From Streptomyces syringium (GTDB taxonomy: Bacteria; Actinomycetota; Actinomycetes; Streptomycetales; Streptomycetaceae), in NCBI RefSeq assembly GCF_017876625.1, contig NZ_JAGIOH010000001.1:124001-188000 (forward strand): a stretch of DNA of 64,000 nt, written 5' to 3'. Below are positions 8,670 through 16,931 of this stretch, one piece after another. Each line of letters starts with the position of its first letter. Position 1 is the first letter of the stretch. Below the pieces are notes generated by a model. It was not told the origin of the DNA, ran no database searches, and saw only the letters and a list, made by a program, of their open reading frames with translations. A program made the translations under genes and the position numbers.

Positions 8670-9467
8670 ATGGCTGAGCAACGGTTCACGATCGGGCTCG
8701 AGCACGCGACCAGAGGCGCGGAGGACCCCGAGCTCGTCAAGGTCCAGGAGTATCTGTCACGTTACGGCTACCTTCGCGACAGCGGGCAGCGGGGCCTGCT
8801 CGACGACGCGACGAGCGACGCGCTGACCACGTTCCAGCGCTTCTTCGGACTTGAGGAGACCGGTGAGGTTGACCGGGCAACCATAGAGGTGATGGAGAAG
8901 CCCCGCTGCGGAGTACCTGACACCCGGAGCGTCGAGCGGGTACTGGACGGCGACAGCGCCGAATTCGTACTGAGAGGTTGCAAGTATGAGCAACAAAATC
9001 TGACGTACCGGTTCTTCAATGACACGCCGGACATCACCGCGGAGGACGAGCGGGGCTCGGTGGGGAATGCCTTCGACACCTGGGCCCGTGCGCTGTTCGA
9101 CATGGGCTTCGAGGCGACGACCTCGTCCGACGCGGACTTCGCGGTCGGATGGGCCAGTGGATCACATGGCGACGGATCCGGCTTCGACGGCATCGGCAAT
9201 ACGCTCGCCCACGCGTTCTTCCCCCCGCCGTGCGGTGGGGCGCATGCCGGAGCTCTGCACTTCGACGACGCCGAGAAGTGGAGCATGACCGGCGGCGGGA
9301 TGACCTTTGACACGGAGACGGTCGCCCTGCACGAGATCGGGCACCTGCTGGGACTGGACCACTCCCAGATGGCCACAGCGGTCATGGCACCCACCTACAG
9401 CGGAGTCCACCGGACCCTTTCCCAGGACGACATCGACGGAATCCGCACGCTCTACCCCGCGGCATGA
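8670..9467 (+). CDS. Matrixin-type metalloprotease with peptidoglycan-binding-like prodomain and cysteine switch
   Basis: This 265-residue protein has the layout of a matrix metalloprotease. An N-terminal PGB-like helical domain covers about residues 18-75, then comes PRCGVPD (cysteine switch, C80), and a matrixin catalytic domain with HEIGHLLGLDH (H221, H225, H231 and catalytic E222) and the Met-turn segment VMAPTYSG. In MMPs the switch cysteine caps the zinc and keeps the enzyme latent. No signal peptide or membrane segment is visible from the ATG at 8670 (GGGAGACG upstream) or from the upstream GTG at 8616, so the export route is unclear. A hairpin terminator follows at 9510-9547. Confidence 0.88.
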   Translation: MAEQRFTIGLEHATRGAEDPELVKVQEYLSRYGYLRDSGQRGLLDDATSDALTTFQRFFGLEETGEVDRATIEVMEKPRCGVPDTRSVERVLDGDSAEFVLRGCKYEQQNLTYRFFNDTPDITAEDERGSVGNAFDTWARALFDMGFEATTSSDADFAVGWASGSHGDGSGFDGIGNTLAHAFFPPPCGGAHAGALHFDDAEKWSMTGGGMTFDTETVALHEIGHLLGLDHSQMATAVMAPTYSGVHRTLSQDDIDGIRTLYPAA

Positions 9468-9509
9468 CGCGGGGCGGCATCCTCGGCTACGGGGCCCGGC
9501 GCAAGGCGC

Positions 9510-9547
9510 GGGGCCGTGGGCCGGAGTGGTCTCCGGCCCACGGCCCC
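9510..9547. terminator. Bidirectional hairpin terminator
   Basis: A perfect 17-bp stem (left arm 9510-9526, right arm 9531-9547) with a TGGT loop lies between the convergent matrixin and cyclophilin genes. There is no U-tract, as is usual in Streptomyces, so it may serve both strands. Confidence 0.8.
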
Positions 9548-9568
9548 GAATCCTGCGACGAGGTGGTG

Positions 9569-10066
9569 TTACGCGCCCACGACGCCCGACTTGGCGATGA
9601 CGACCTTCGCCCGGGGGGTGCCGGACTGGCTGCCCAGGGACTCGATCTTCGTCACCAGCTCCTGGCCCTCGACGACCTCGCCGAACACCACGTGCTTGCC
9701 GTCCAGCCACGAGGTCACCACCGTGGTGATGAAGAACTGGGAGCCGTTGGTGTTCTTGCCGGCGTTGGCCATGGACAGCAGGAACGGCCGGTCGTGCTTG
9801 AGCTTGAAGTTCTCGTCGGCGAACTTCTCGCCGTAGATGCTCTTGCCGCCGGTGCCGTCGCCGCGGGTGAAGTCACCGCCCTGGAGCATGAAGTCCGGGA
9901 TGACCCGGTGGAAGCCGGAGCCCTCGTAGCCGAAGCCGTGCTGGCCGGTGGCCAGCTCGCGGAAGTTCTGCGCCGTCTTGGGAACGACGTCGTCGTACAG
10001 CTTGAAGACGATGCGCCCGGCAGCGTCGCCGTCAATGGTGATGTCGAAGAAAACGTTGGTAGACAT
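9569..10066 (-). CDS. Cyclophilin-type peptidyl-prolyl cis-trans isomerase
   Basis: This 165-residue single-domain cyclophilin has the active-site stretch [20 protein letters not shown], the [14 protein letters not shown] segment and the [10 protein letters not shown] motif with the tryptophan linked to cyclosporin binding. It catalyses proline isomerisation during protein folding. It lacks a signal peptide and membrane segment and so is cytoplasmic. The length is normal for the family. Confidence 0.95.
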   Translation of the reverse strand: MSTNVFFDITIDGDAAGRIVFKLYDDVVPKTAQNFRELATGQHGFGYEGSGFHRVIPDFMLQGGDFTRGDGTGGKSIYGEKFADENFKLKHDRPFLLSMANAGKNTNGSQFFITTVVTSWLDGKHVVFGEVVEGQELVTKIESLGSQSGTPRAKVVIAKSGVVGA

Positions 10067-10242
10067 AAGGACATCCTGTCATGGCTCCGGCCGTGCCCTG
10101 GGCACCCATGGGCGGGTCGCCCGTGACCCGGGTGACGCGTTGCTCCGTACGGCTCGCACGCGGCGCCGACCGGTGGGGGCAGGACAACCGGTCAATCATG
10201 CCAAACCGTACGCGATCCTGCCATGCCCCCACCCGGCGGCGG

Positions 10243-10503
10243 CTAGCAGTTCTCACTGATGACGTCCTGGAGCGTCGACAGGGAGCTCTGGTCCTCCTCC
10301 AGCTTCTTCCGGAGCTGCTCCACGACCTTCTTGAGAGCCTGGATCTCCTGCTGGTCCGGATTCGCCTGCGCCTCGAGGGCCGCGATCTTGTCCTGGAGCT
10401 CACCGATTCGGTCTCGGGTGCGGTCGATTTCCTTCTCCAGGTCCTTCGCGACGCGCTTCATCATCGCGCAGCCTGATTCGTGCGGTGGGGGCAACTCGAT
10501 CAC
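10243..10503 (-). CDS. Small coiled-coil protein of unknown function
   Basis: From the upstream GTG this frame encodes 86 residues, most of which form a strongly charged heptad-like coiled coil (from KDLEKEIDRTRDRIGELQDKI on, about residues 18-78), ending in a C-terminal cysteine. In-frame ATG codons at 10464 and 10461 give a shorter 72-73-residue product starting MMKRVAKDLE, which may be the real start; neither start has a convincing ribosome site. I recognise no family. A role as a small dimerising or scaffold protein is possible but not shown. Confidence 0.55.
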   Translation of the reverse strand: MIELPPPHESGCAMMKRVAKDLEKEIDRTRDRIGELQDKIAALEAQANPDQQEIQALKKVVEQLRKKLEEDQSSLSTLQDVISENC

Positions 10504-10713
10504 TCCCTGTCCGATCCTCGCGAGCCGCGACGCGGGCCGTTCCCTGGTCGGTTCGCGGCTCGATCAGTCTTCGGCACGCCCGGACACTCCGCATGCCCGG
10601 AGGGCGGCCCGTTCAGCCGTTCGGGGCCCTGGGTGGACCGCCGCAGCTTCCGTCCCACGCACACAGCCGTCTGACGCGCGCTTGCCGAACGTGCGGTGAT
10701 ACCACACCGCGGG

Positions 10714-11070
10714 CTACTGAACAGTCGGCTCCTGCCGCCGCCTCCGCCAGTCCGGCCGGGTGAGTTCGTACTCGACGTCGCCGTGCTCGGAGCCCTCGAT
10801 CGCCTCTGGCCGGTCCCCGGTGAAGCTCCGGACGAAGGACAGACCGGCCTTCTCCTCCTCCGCCGCCCAGTAGCCTCGGCCGCCGAGGCAGGGGTACGAG
10901 CGGAGGAGCCTCGGGACGGTACGGGACTCGATCGCCTCGCGGTCCGTCGGTCGGCCACCGTTGATGAAGCGCATCACGTCGGGGTCGCCGTCCAGTGCGA
11001 GCAGATGGTCGGCGTCGGCCTCGGTGAACGCACGGAGGACGAGCCGGCCGGTTTCCAGGAAGTTGGGCAT
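10714..11070 (-). pseudogene. GNAT acetyltransferase with an apparent internal in-frame deletion
   Basis: The first 60 or so residues (MPNFLETGRLVLRAFTEADA through GYWAAEE) match the start of a RimJ/RimL-type GNAT. The end (KAGLSFVRSF through EGSEHGDVEYEL) matches the C-terminal strand of the same family, which is normally about 180 residues. Here only 118 residues remain, and the central part with the acetyl-CoA loop (Q/RxxGxG/A) is absent. The join falls in a GAG-GAG-GAG-AAG run, as expected for recombination between short repeats. The frame is still open, so a product may be made but should not bind acetyl-CoA. ATG at 11070 has GAGGA upstream. Confidence 0.6.
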
Positions 11071-11331
11071 GCGGGAAATCCTCACCACCGGCGGCCCGGG
11101 TCCGCCACCGGATTTACCGGGCCGGCGAGGGGCCCGGCTCCATCATCGCGGCAGCCATCGGCAGGTGACCCGCTGCATGGGTGACCTTGCCCGTGCGGCA
11201 GCGCTCCGGAACCGTGGCGCCTGCATAGGGTCGTTCGGGTCGTACCGCCCCGCCGGGACCGTCCGTGCGCTTCGCCGCCACCCGGCCCGCTCATCACATG
11301 AGATTCTCGCCGAGACAAGGATATTCACCTC

Positions 11332-11868
11332 ATGGCATCCCTTCTCCGAAGCCACACGCGGCTCGTCGCCTCGAGTCTGCGCACGGGAGTGACCGCTGCC
11401 GCGCTGACATGCCTGGCCATCACCGCGACGCCCACCGCTGCCGTGGCCGCACCGGTGCACGACGACTCCTACGCCGACCGGGCTGTAGCCATCTTCAACT
11501 TCGTCTGCAGCCCCAAGGACCGCACCAGGACGTGGTACGAGAAGTACTCGGCGATCGAAGACCGCGCTCCCTACGTCCTCAAGGACAACACCAAGACCAT
11601 CGCCGGTGAGGTACGGCAAAGCCTCTACGGCACGCGCGAGTTCAATCCCGTCACCCGGCGGAAGATGTGCAAGGACCCTGTGGCCCACGCCAAGGCTGTC
11701 AACACCGTCACCACCAAGCTCAAGGGAAAGCCCAAGGCCGAGTACTCGGACGCCGCGGGCCTGGAGAAGTTCGCCAAGCAGAAGCTCACCGACTTCGAGA
11801 AGCTCAACAACGACGAGGCACAGGGGAAGTTCGGCAACAAGCTCTGGATCATGCCTGACCCGAAGTGA
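11332..11868 (+). CDS. Secreted protein of unknown function
   Basis: This 178-residue protein starts with a Sec signal peptide: basic MASLLRSHTR, a hydrophobic core and a probable cut after AVAA near residue 40. The mature part is hydrophilic and lysine-rich, with two cysteines (FVCSPKD and RKMCKDP) that could form one disulfide, and a helical C-terminal half (GLEKFAKQKLTDFEKL). I do not recognise the family. The start at 11332 has an AAGGA-like site upstream. Confidence 0.75.
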   Translation: MASLLRSHTRLVASSLRTGVTAAALTCLAITATPTAAVAAPVHDDSYADRAVAIFNFVCSPKDRTRTWYEKYSAIEDRAPYVLKDNTKTIAGEVRQSLYGTREFNPVTRRKMCKDPVAHAKAVNTVTTKLKGKPKAEYSDAAGLEKFAKQKLTDFEKLNNDEAQGKFGNKLWIMPDPK

Positions 11869-11934
11869 GCCGGCCGAGGCGGTCGCCGGTGCCACACCCC
11901 TACACGGGTGAGGCGGTGGCGATCGGTCCGACGT

Positions 11935-11969
11935 GGCGGCGACCGGTTCCCCCCGGGCGGGTCGCCGCC
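11935..11969 (+). terminator. Hairpin, probable terminator
   Basis: A perfect 10-bp GC stem (GGCGGCGACC at 11935-11944 and its complement at 11960-11969) around a 15-base loop lies about 70 bases after the secreted protein gene and before an SDR remnant. Confidence 0.5.
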
Positions 11970-12015
11970 GTTCCCGGCCCCGGACAGGGGCTGCCCATTC
12001 TTCGGAGGAACCCTC

Positions 12016-12197
12016 ATGCCGACGGCAAGCGCATCCTGATCACCGGGGCAGGCTCCGGGTTCGGCCGTAGCGCCTCTCTGCGCCTGGCCGAGCGCGACCA
12101 CCATGTCATCGCTGCCACCGAGAACCGGCCGCAGATGACCGGCCTCATCGACGAGACGAAGAAGCAACAGGCCGCCGTCCGGGGCCTCCGCCGGTAG
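12016..12197 (+). pseudogene. Remnant of a short-chain dehydrogenase/reductase
   Basis: An in-frame stretch reads GKRILITGAGSGFGRSASLRLAERDHHVIAATEN..., the nucleotide-binding start of an SDR (TGxGxGxG), but stops after about 60 residues where the family needs about 250. A good ribosome site (GGAGGA) and ATG at 12016 lie just upstream but in a different frame, so the original start appears shifted by an indel as well. Both ends are therefore broken. The longer open frame from 11865 only reaches the Rossmann motif through unrelated proline-rich codons. Confidence 0.6.
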
Positions 12198-12257
12198 CCG
12201 AGCCCCGGCTCTGTCCGCGGGGCCGGGGCGCTCCAGGCGGGCGATAGCCTGAAGCGC

Positions 12258-12836
12258 ATGGATGACATCGACGGGGTGGAGGTCATCGCCTTCCTCGACG
12301 CCGAGGCGTTCGAGAGCTGGCTGGCCGAGCACTACCCCCGCCACGAGGGTGTGTGGATCAAGGTAGCCAAGAAGAAGTCAGGTATTCCGACGGTCACCGA
12401 CGACGAGTTGGTCGACATCGGGCTGTGCTACGGCTGGATCTCCGGGCAGCGGCGGTCCTTCGATGAGCAGTACTACCTGCAGAAATACGTGCCCCGTCGG
12501 CCCAAAAGCCTGTGGTCACAGGTGAACGTGGACAAGGTCGCGATGCTGACGGCCGAGGGGCGGATGCGCGAACCCGGGCTGGCGGAGGTGCGCAAGGCAC
12601 AGCAGGACGGGCGCTGGGGCGGCGCCTACGAGTCGCAGAAGACGGCGACGGTACCGCCCGATCTCGCGGCGGCGCTCGATGCGAACCCCGCTGCCAGGAA
12701 GACGTTCGAGGCACTCGACAAGACCGGGCGCTATCTGATGATCCTGCCGTTGCTCCAGGCTCGCACCCCGAGGACCAGGAAGATCCGGCTCGAGAAGGCA
12801 CTAAAGGCACTGGCGACGGGTGAAGGAGCGGGATAG
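12258..12836 (+). CDS. YdeI/OmpD-associated family protein
   Basis: This 192-residue protein carries the YdeI-type pattern: WLAEHYPRHEGVWIKVAKKKSG near the start, the conserved DELVDIGLCYGWISGQRR block, then RRPKSLWSQVNVDKVAML and a helical tail. The family is widespread; its molecular role is poorly defined, with links to stress and antimicrobial-peptide resistance in some bacteria. It is a stand-alone gene with no signal peptide. Confidence 0.8.
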   Translation: MDDIDGVEVIAFLDAEAFESWLAEHYPRHEGVWIKVAKKKSGIPTVTDDELVDIGLCYGWISGQRRSFDEQYYLQKYVPRRPKSLWSQVNVDKVAMLTAEGRMREPGLAEVRKAQQDGRWGGAYESQKTATVPPDLAAALDANPAARKTFEALDKTGRYLMILPLLQARTPRTRKIRLEKALKALATGEGAG

Positions 12837-13016
12837 CCCGATCATGTCCGCGTTCGGAGGTCTCCGGGGGCACACCAGTCCCCGCTCGCCAGGATCAGAT
12901 CCTTTCGTCTCCTTGTCGCTCATCTGAGCGCGCTCCCCCGAAAGTATCCGTTGCGATGGGACCCGACGCGGCACATAGTGGAACTGAGCCTGCACCTCGC
13001 GAGATCGGAGGACACC

Positions 13017-13172
13017 GTGATCGTCCTCGGAGTCATCCTGCTCATCATCGGCTTCCTGACCGGCCTCTCCATCCTGTGGACCATCGGGATCGTTCTGCTC
13101 GTCATCGGGGCAGTCCTGTGGATCCTCGGCGCGGTCGGACATGCCGTCGGCGGGCGGCGGCACTATTGGTGA
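13017..13172 (+). CDS. Small two-helix membrane protein, DUF6131-like
   Basis: From the GTG at 13017 this gives 51 residues, almost entirely two hydrophobic helices (VIVLGVILLIIGFLTG and IVLLVIGAVLWILGAVGH) and a short basic tail. GGAGG lies seven bases upstream, which favours this start over the in-frame ATG at 12951. Proteins of this pattern are common in actinobacteria with no known function. Confidence 0.75.
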   Translation: MIVLGVILLIIGFLTGLSILWTIGIVLLVIGAVLWILGAVGHAVGGRRHYW

Positions 13173-13494
13173 AGGACCACTGTCTGCCGACCGGAGGGCG
13201 CTGACGCGCAACCTCCGGTGGCCTCACCTCCGCTTGCCGCAACACGATGCGATTCGGTCACCAGTCGAGTAGCGAAGCCTCGCCGCAGCGCACCTCGGTG
13301 AGCTCGGCGCAGGCTTCGCGTCTCGGTCGGCGGCGGACAGGCGCCGTGCGCATGGTGGCGGGAAGCGATCTGCTCCCTAACCGAAAATTAATCCCCGACC
13401 CGTAATATATCTACCTTGAGTGAGGTAGATTTTAGTGCGTCGCGGGGAGGCTTTGACGTGCGCCGCGACCGCGTCGAACGAGGAGGCAGGAGCG
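13173..13494. other. Intergenic region before the STAS gene
   Basis: About 320 bases with no credible gene. The last part (13380-13435) is strikingly AT-rich for this genome and contains the dyad at 13409-13430, so it probably holds the promoter of the STAS gene. Confidence 0.5.
13409..13430. promoter_or_regulatory. Inverted repeat upstream of the STAS gene
   Basis: ATCTACCT and AGGTAGAT flank the hexamer TGAGTG. The 8-bp dyad lies in an AT-rich stretch 65 bases before the STAS start and looks like a regulator site overlapping a promoter. Confidence 0.45.
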
Positions 13495-13893
13495 GTGAAC
13501 ACCAGGCTGGTGATCCTCCCCGCGAGCCGGGAGCAGGAGGGGGAAGCCGTGCTCCGGCTGACGGGTGAGCTCGACCTGGACAGTGAGGCGGTCCTGGCCG
13601 CCGCCATGACCGAGGTGCTGGACGGCGGGCGCCGTTGGATCGTTCTGGACTGTTCTCAGCTCGCGTTCTGCGATTCGCGCGGAATGAACGCCCTCCTCGG
13701 CGCCCAGCAGCGCGCCCGGGCAGCCGGCGGCGGGATCGCCCTGGCGGCGGTGGGTGGTCACGTGCGGCACGTACTCGCCCTGACCGGCGTGGACCAGGTC
13801 ATCACCACCGCGGCCTCGGTGGACGCGTGCTTCGGCCTCCTCTCCCCCTCACCAGCCGGCACCACACCGGAGCAGCCGGACGCCCCCGCCTGA
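13495..13893 (+). CDS. STAS-domain anti-sigma factor antagonist
   Basis: This 132-residue protein is essentially one STAS domain: LRLTGELDLDSEAVLAAAM, a central strand RRWIVLDCSQLAFCDSRGMNALL with the candidate phospho-serine in FCDSRGM, and a C-terminal helix ending near VDACF. Such proteins bind anti-sigma kinases and free a sigma factor, with activity set by serine phosphorylation. The GTG at 13495 has AGGAGG upstream; an in-frame start at 13435 is less likely. No partner kinase gene is adjacent. Confidence 0.85.
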   Translation: MNTRLVILPASREQEGEAVLRLTGELDLDSEAVLAAAMTEVLDGGRRWIVLDCSQLAFCDSRGMNALLGAQQRARAAGGGIALAAVGGHVRHVLALTGVDQVITTAASVDACFGLLSPSPAGTTPEQPDAPA

Positions 13894-13910
13894 CGGCATG
13901 GGGAGGGGCT

Positions 13911-13957
13911 GCCCCGCTGTCTCATGGCAGCGGGGCCCAGCCATGACGGCTGGGCCC
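13911..13957. terminator. Two consecutive hairpins between convergent genes
   Basis: GCCCCGCTG/CAGCGGGGC (13911-13936) and GGGCCCAGCC/GGCTGGGCCC (13933-13957, loop ATGAC) overlap by four bases, so only one can form fully at a time. They separate the convergent STAS and CsbD genes. Confidence 0.7.
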
Positions 13958-13983
13958 CGCCTATTCCCGCGGAGAGCGATGCC

Positions 13984-14157
13984 TCAGTCCTTGAAGGCGT
14001 CCTTGGCCTTTTCCTTGGCCTCGCGCAGATCACCCTTGGACTTCTCGGTCCGGCCTTCGGCGGTCTTGCTCTCATTGCCGACCGCACGGCCCGCCTCCTT
14101 CTTGACCGTGCCCTTGACCTGCTCGCCCTTGGCCTTGGCCTTTTCTCCGGCGCTCAT
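13984..14157 (-). CDS. CsbD family small stress protein
   Basis: This 57-residue protein, too short for many gene callers, starts MSAGEKAKAKGEQVKGTVK and is rich in K, E, A and G, including the family's K-G-x-x-K-G and AVGNESKTAEGR pattern. CsbD proteins are abundant general-stress proteins of unknown molecular role, often under sigma-B-type control; a STAS regulator lies next door in convergent orientation. Confidence 0.85.
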   Translation of the reverse strand: MSAGEKAKAKGEQVKGTVKKEAGRAVGNESKTAEGRTEKSKGDLREAKEKAKDAFKD

Positions 14158-14466
14158 GATGCGATCACTCCCTTCTCATCGCCCCCGTTGCTGCCATCCT
14201 CCGGCTGCCCTCGCGTCGTGTGTGCAAACACCCCAACGCGCGAGCGGTGTCCGACGGGCGCGAGGGAGGAGCGAGAAGGCGGCGCCCGGGACCCTTGCGT
14301 GTGAGGACGACAGGACCAGCCGACCGTTAAAGGTATTGGGAGTGATCTTGTAGAAAATTAGTCCGGACCTGGCTACCGTGCACGCCATGGCAATCCACAA
14401 CACCACAGAGGCCCTGCGCACATCGCGGTTACCCCGGACGCCCGGGGCCGTCGGCTGGAGAGCGTC

Positions 14467-15579
14467 GTGAGATCCCGGCTCCCGGGTGTGAAGGCGGCCG
14501 TCATCGCGGTGGCAGCCGCCGTTCTCATGCTGGGGGCGCCTTCCGTGCGTGCCGAGGCCGCGTCGGGGCCGCCGAAGATGTCGGACGGTTTCGGTCTGAC
14601 GCAGACCGGCGGTGCCACCGGCTCGGCCACCAACTTCGTGGTCACGGTGAACACGCTTCAGGTCGCCGGAGCGCACCGGATCCGGATCCTGCTGCCCCGT
14701 GACTACACGGCGAATCCGGACAAGCGGTATCCGGTGCTGTACTTCCTGCACGGCGCGTCCGACGACCCGGGCAACCCGAACCTGGCCTACCCCGCCCTGG
14801 CCGCGGCCCAGTCGATGATCACGGTCATCCCGGACGGGGGCCTGCGGGGCTGGTACAGCAACTGGCTCGACCAGGGCACCGCCGCCGGTGCGCAGAACTG
14901 GGAGAGCTTCCACATCAACCAGGTCATCCCGTTCATCGACGCGAACCTGCGCACCCTCGCGACGAAGAAGGGGCGGGCCGTCGCCGGCCTGTCGATGGGC
15001 GGCTTCGGTGCCCTGCACTACGCCCAGCGCCATCCCGGCCTCTTCAGCCAGGTCGCCTCGCTCTCCGGCGCCAATGAGTTCTCGCGCAACCACGCCGTCA
15101 TGCGGGCCGCCGTCGTCGCCACGCTGACCAACATCGGTGCCCCGCTGTGCGGTACCTCCAGCCCCACCTGCTCGCTCAATTTCGGCCCCACCGTCTCCAG
15201 CGACGCGGTCTTCGGCACCCCGTACCCGGTGTTCAACTTCGACTGGCGCTGGAACGAGGCGGACCCGGTCGCGCACATGGACGTCCTGGCCCGGGCCGGC
15301 ACGGGCGTCACGATCTACACCGGCAACGGCGGCGGCAACCCCGCCGAGCCCGAGTTCTGGGTCCAGTCCGCCTCCCAGCACGCCAAGGAACGCCTGGACG
15401 CCCTCAACCACCCCGCGCACTACGTGGACTACGGCAACGGCTCCGGCTGGGGCGAGAACTGCAACGGCGGCCACAACTACGGCTGCTGGGCACAGGACCT
15501 CGTGGACTACGTCCCGCGACTCGAAGCAGCATTCGCGTCGCAGGAGCCGGCGCACGCTCCCGCTGCCCCGCGCGGATGA
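14467..15579 (+). CDS. Secreted esterase of the antigen 85/esterase D type
   Basis: This 370-residue protein has a signal peptide (basic start, hydrophobic core, cut near AEAASG at about residue 35). An alpha/beta-hydrolase domain follows with YPVLYFLHGASDD, the nucleophile elbow GLSMGGFGAL (Ser near 178) and a late GxGxGWGENCNGGHNYGCW segment carrying the probable catalytic histidine. Related secreted proteins act as esterases or acyltransferases; without mycolic acids an esterase is more likely here. Four cysteines suggest two disulfides (LCGTSSPTCS, ENCNGGHNYGCW). Starts at a GTG. Confidence 0.8.
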   Translation: MRSRLPGVKAAVIAVAAAVLMLGAPSVRAEAASGPPKMSDGFGLTQTGGATGSATNFVVTVNTLQVAGAHRIRILLPRDYTANPDKRYPVLYFLHGASDDPGNPNLAYPALAAAQSMITVIPDGGLRGWYSNWLDQGTAAGAQNWESFHINQVIPFIDANLRTLATKKGRAVAGLSMGGFGALHYAQRHPGLFSQVASLSGANEFSRNHAVMRAAVVATLTNIGAPLCGTSSPTCSLNFGPTVSSDAVFGTPYPVFNFDWRWNEADPVAHMDVLARAGTGVTIYTGNGGGNPAEPEFWVQSASQHAKERLDALNHPAHYVDYGNGSGWGENCNGGHNYGCWAQDLVDYVPRLEAAFASQEPAHAPAAPRG

Positions 15580-15731
15580 GACATCGGGCGGCAGGCCGCC
15601 CGGTCGGCCCCTGACGCCCGGATGACCCCGGCGCACCCGATCCCACCCTCCGCGCAGAGCGGCCAGGGCCGTTCCGCGCTGCGCACATTCCTGTCGACAC
15701 AGACACCGTCCCGAACAGTAAGGAATGCCCT

Positions 15732-16808
15732 GTGACACCCACCCCGCTTCCAAGACCCTCGGTTCCCTGCCTGCGAGTGATAGCCGCCGTCCTGGCGACC
15801 TGCTGCGTCGCTCTGGGGCTCATGCTGTCCCCGGCCACGACGGCCAAGGCCCACGCGGCGGAGAACTGCGCTTCCCCGCTCCAGTGTGTGACCTTCACGT
15901 CCCAGAGCAATGGCCGCACGCTCGACGTGCAGAACGGCTCGACCGGTGACGGGGCCATCATCGTCACCAACTCAGCGCCCGGCTACCACCAGACCTGGCG
16001 TCTGAGTGTCGATTCGTCCGACTCGTCCTTCAACATTGTGAACAACACGACGGGCAAGTGCATCGACCTCAGCTGGCCGGCCCTGCGCCAGCAGACCTGC
16101 AAGGGCCAGCAGAGCCAGAAGTGGTACTTCCAGCCGGTCGCGGGGGCCGACAAGGCTTTCATGATCCGTAACCAGAGCGACAACTCGTGCATCGATCTCA
16201 TCGCCAGCGCCAATTACAACGACGCCTGGACCGGCAAGTCCAACTGCCACGGCGCGGCGAACCAGCGGTGGACCACCACCACGGAGGCCCAGAACCTGGC
16301 CGTGGACCACGCCGCCAAGCAGTGCCAGAAGGACACGTCCAGTTGCACTTGGGCAGTGAAGCGCACGGCCGCCGCGGCTCCTCTGCCGAAGGTCTGCGTG
16401 TCGTCGGTCTGGTACAACAACACCAGCGAGCCCATCGCCCAGGGTTTCTCGGTGACCGACATGACCGGCTGGAGCAACACGATCGGGACCCACATGTCGA
16501 CGGCGCTCCACGCCGGGTCCATGCCGGGAGTGATGGCGGTCGTCAGCTCGCAACTGGACCTCATTCAGGTCTGGCAGGGCTCCAAGACCGTCAACAACAC
16601 GGTCACGGTCTCCGTACCCCCCAAGCAGTACGGCTGGGTGACCCTGTCGGTGCTGGCGAAGAAGGTGACCGGCACCTGGACGTTCGACGCGCACGGGCTC
16701 CCCTGGACGGCTGAGGACACCATCACCGTCCCCCTCAAGGACGACCCCACCGGCGGCGCCACCATGTACGTCGCGAACACCAGCCCGACCTTCACCTCCT
16801 GCTCCTGA
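15732..16808 (+). CDS. Secreted ricin B-type lectin with a possible aerolysin-like C-terminal domain
   Basis: This 358-residue protein has a signal peptide ending near AKAHA (about residue 41). A beta-trefoil lectin domain covers about residues 45-185 with three QxW repeats (HQTWRL, SQKWYF, NQRWTT). The C-terminal part (about 220-355) has alternating strands and a VSVPPKQYGWVTLSVLAKKVTGTW segment that resembles the PPG/K-then-strand pattern of ETX/MTX2 aerolysin-type pore formers. The lectin half is secure; the toxin-like half is a guess from pattern only. The GTG at 15732 follows AAGGAATG. Confidence 0.75.
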   Translation: MTPTPLPRPSVPCLRVIAAVLATCCVALGLMLSPATTAKAHAAENCASPLQCVTFTSQSNGRTLDVQNGSTGDGAIIVTNSAPGYHQTWRLSVDSSDSSFNIVNNTTGKCIDLSWPALRQQTCKGQQSQKWYFQPVAGADKAFMIRNQSDNSCIDLIASANYNDAWTGKSNCHGAANQRWTTTTEAQNLAVDHAAKQCQKDTSSCTWAVKRTAAAAPLPKVCVSSVWYNNTSEPIAQGFSVTDMTGWSNTIGTHMSTALHAGSMPGVMAVVSSQLDLIQVWQGSKTVNNTVTVSVPPKQYGWVTLSVLAKKVTGTWTFDAHGLPWTAEDTITVPLKDDPTGGATMYVANTSPTFTSCS

Positions 16809-16931
16809 CCGCTCGGTCCTGTTGCCCGGCCGGGGCTGGGCAACAGGCGGCTTTCCGAAGACAATTCGGGGAGTTCACCGAGATGGCCGCGCCTGCGTGC
16901 GCCATCCCCGAGCCCCCCAAGGGAGTGACCG

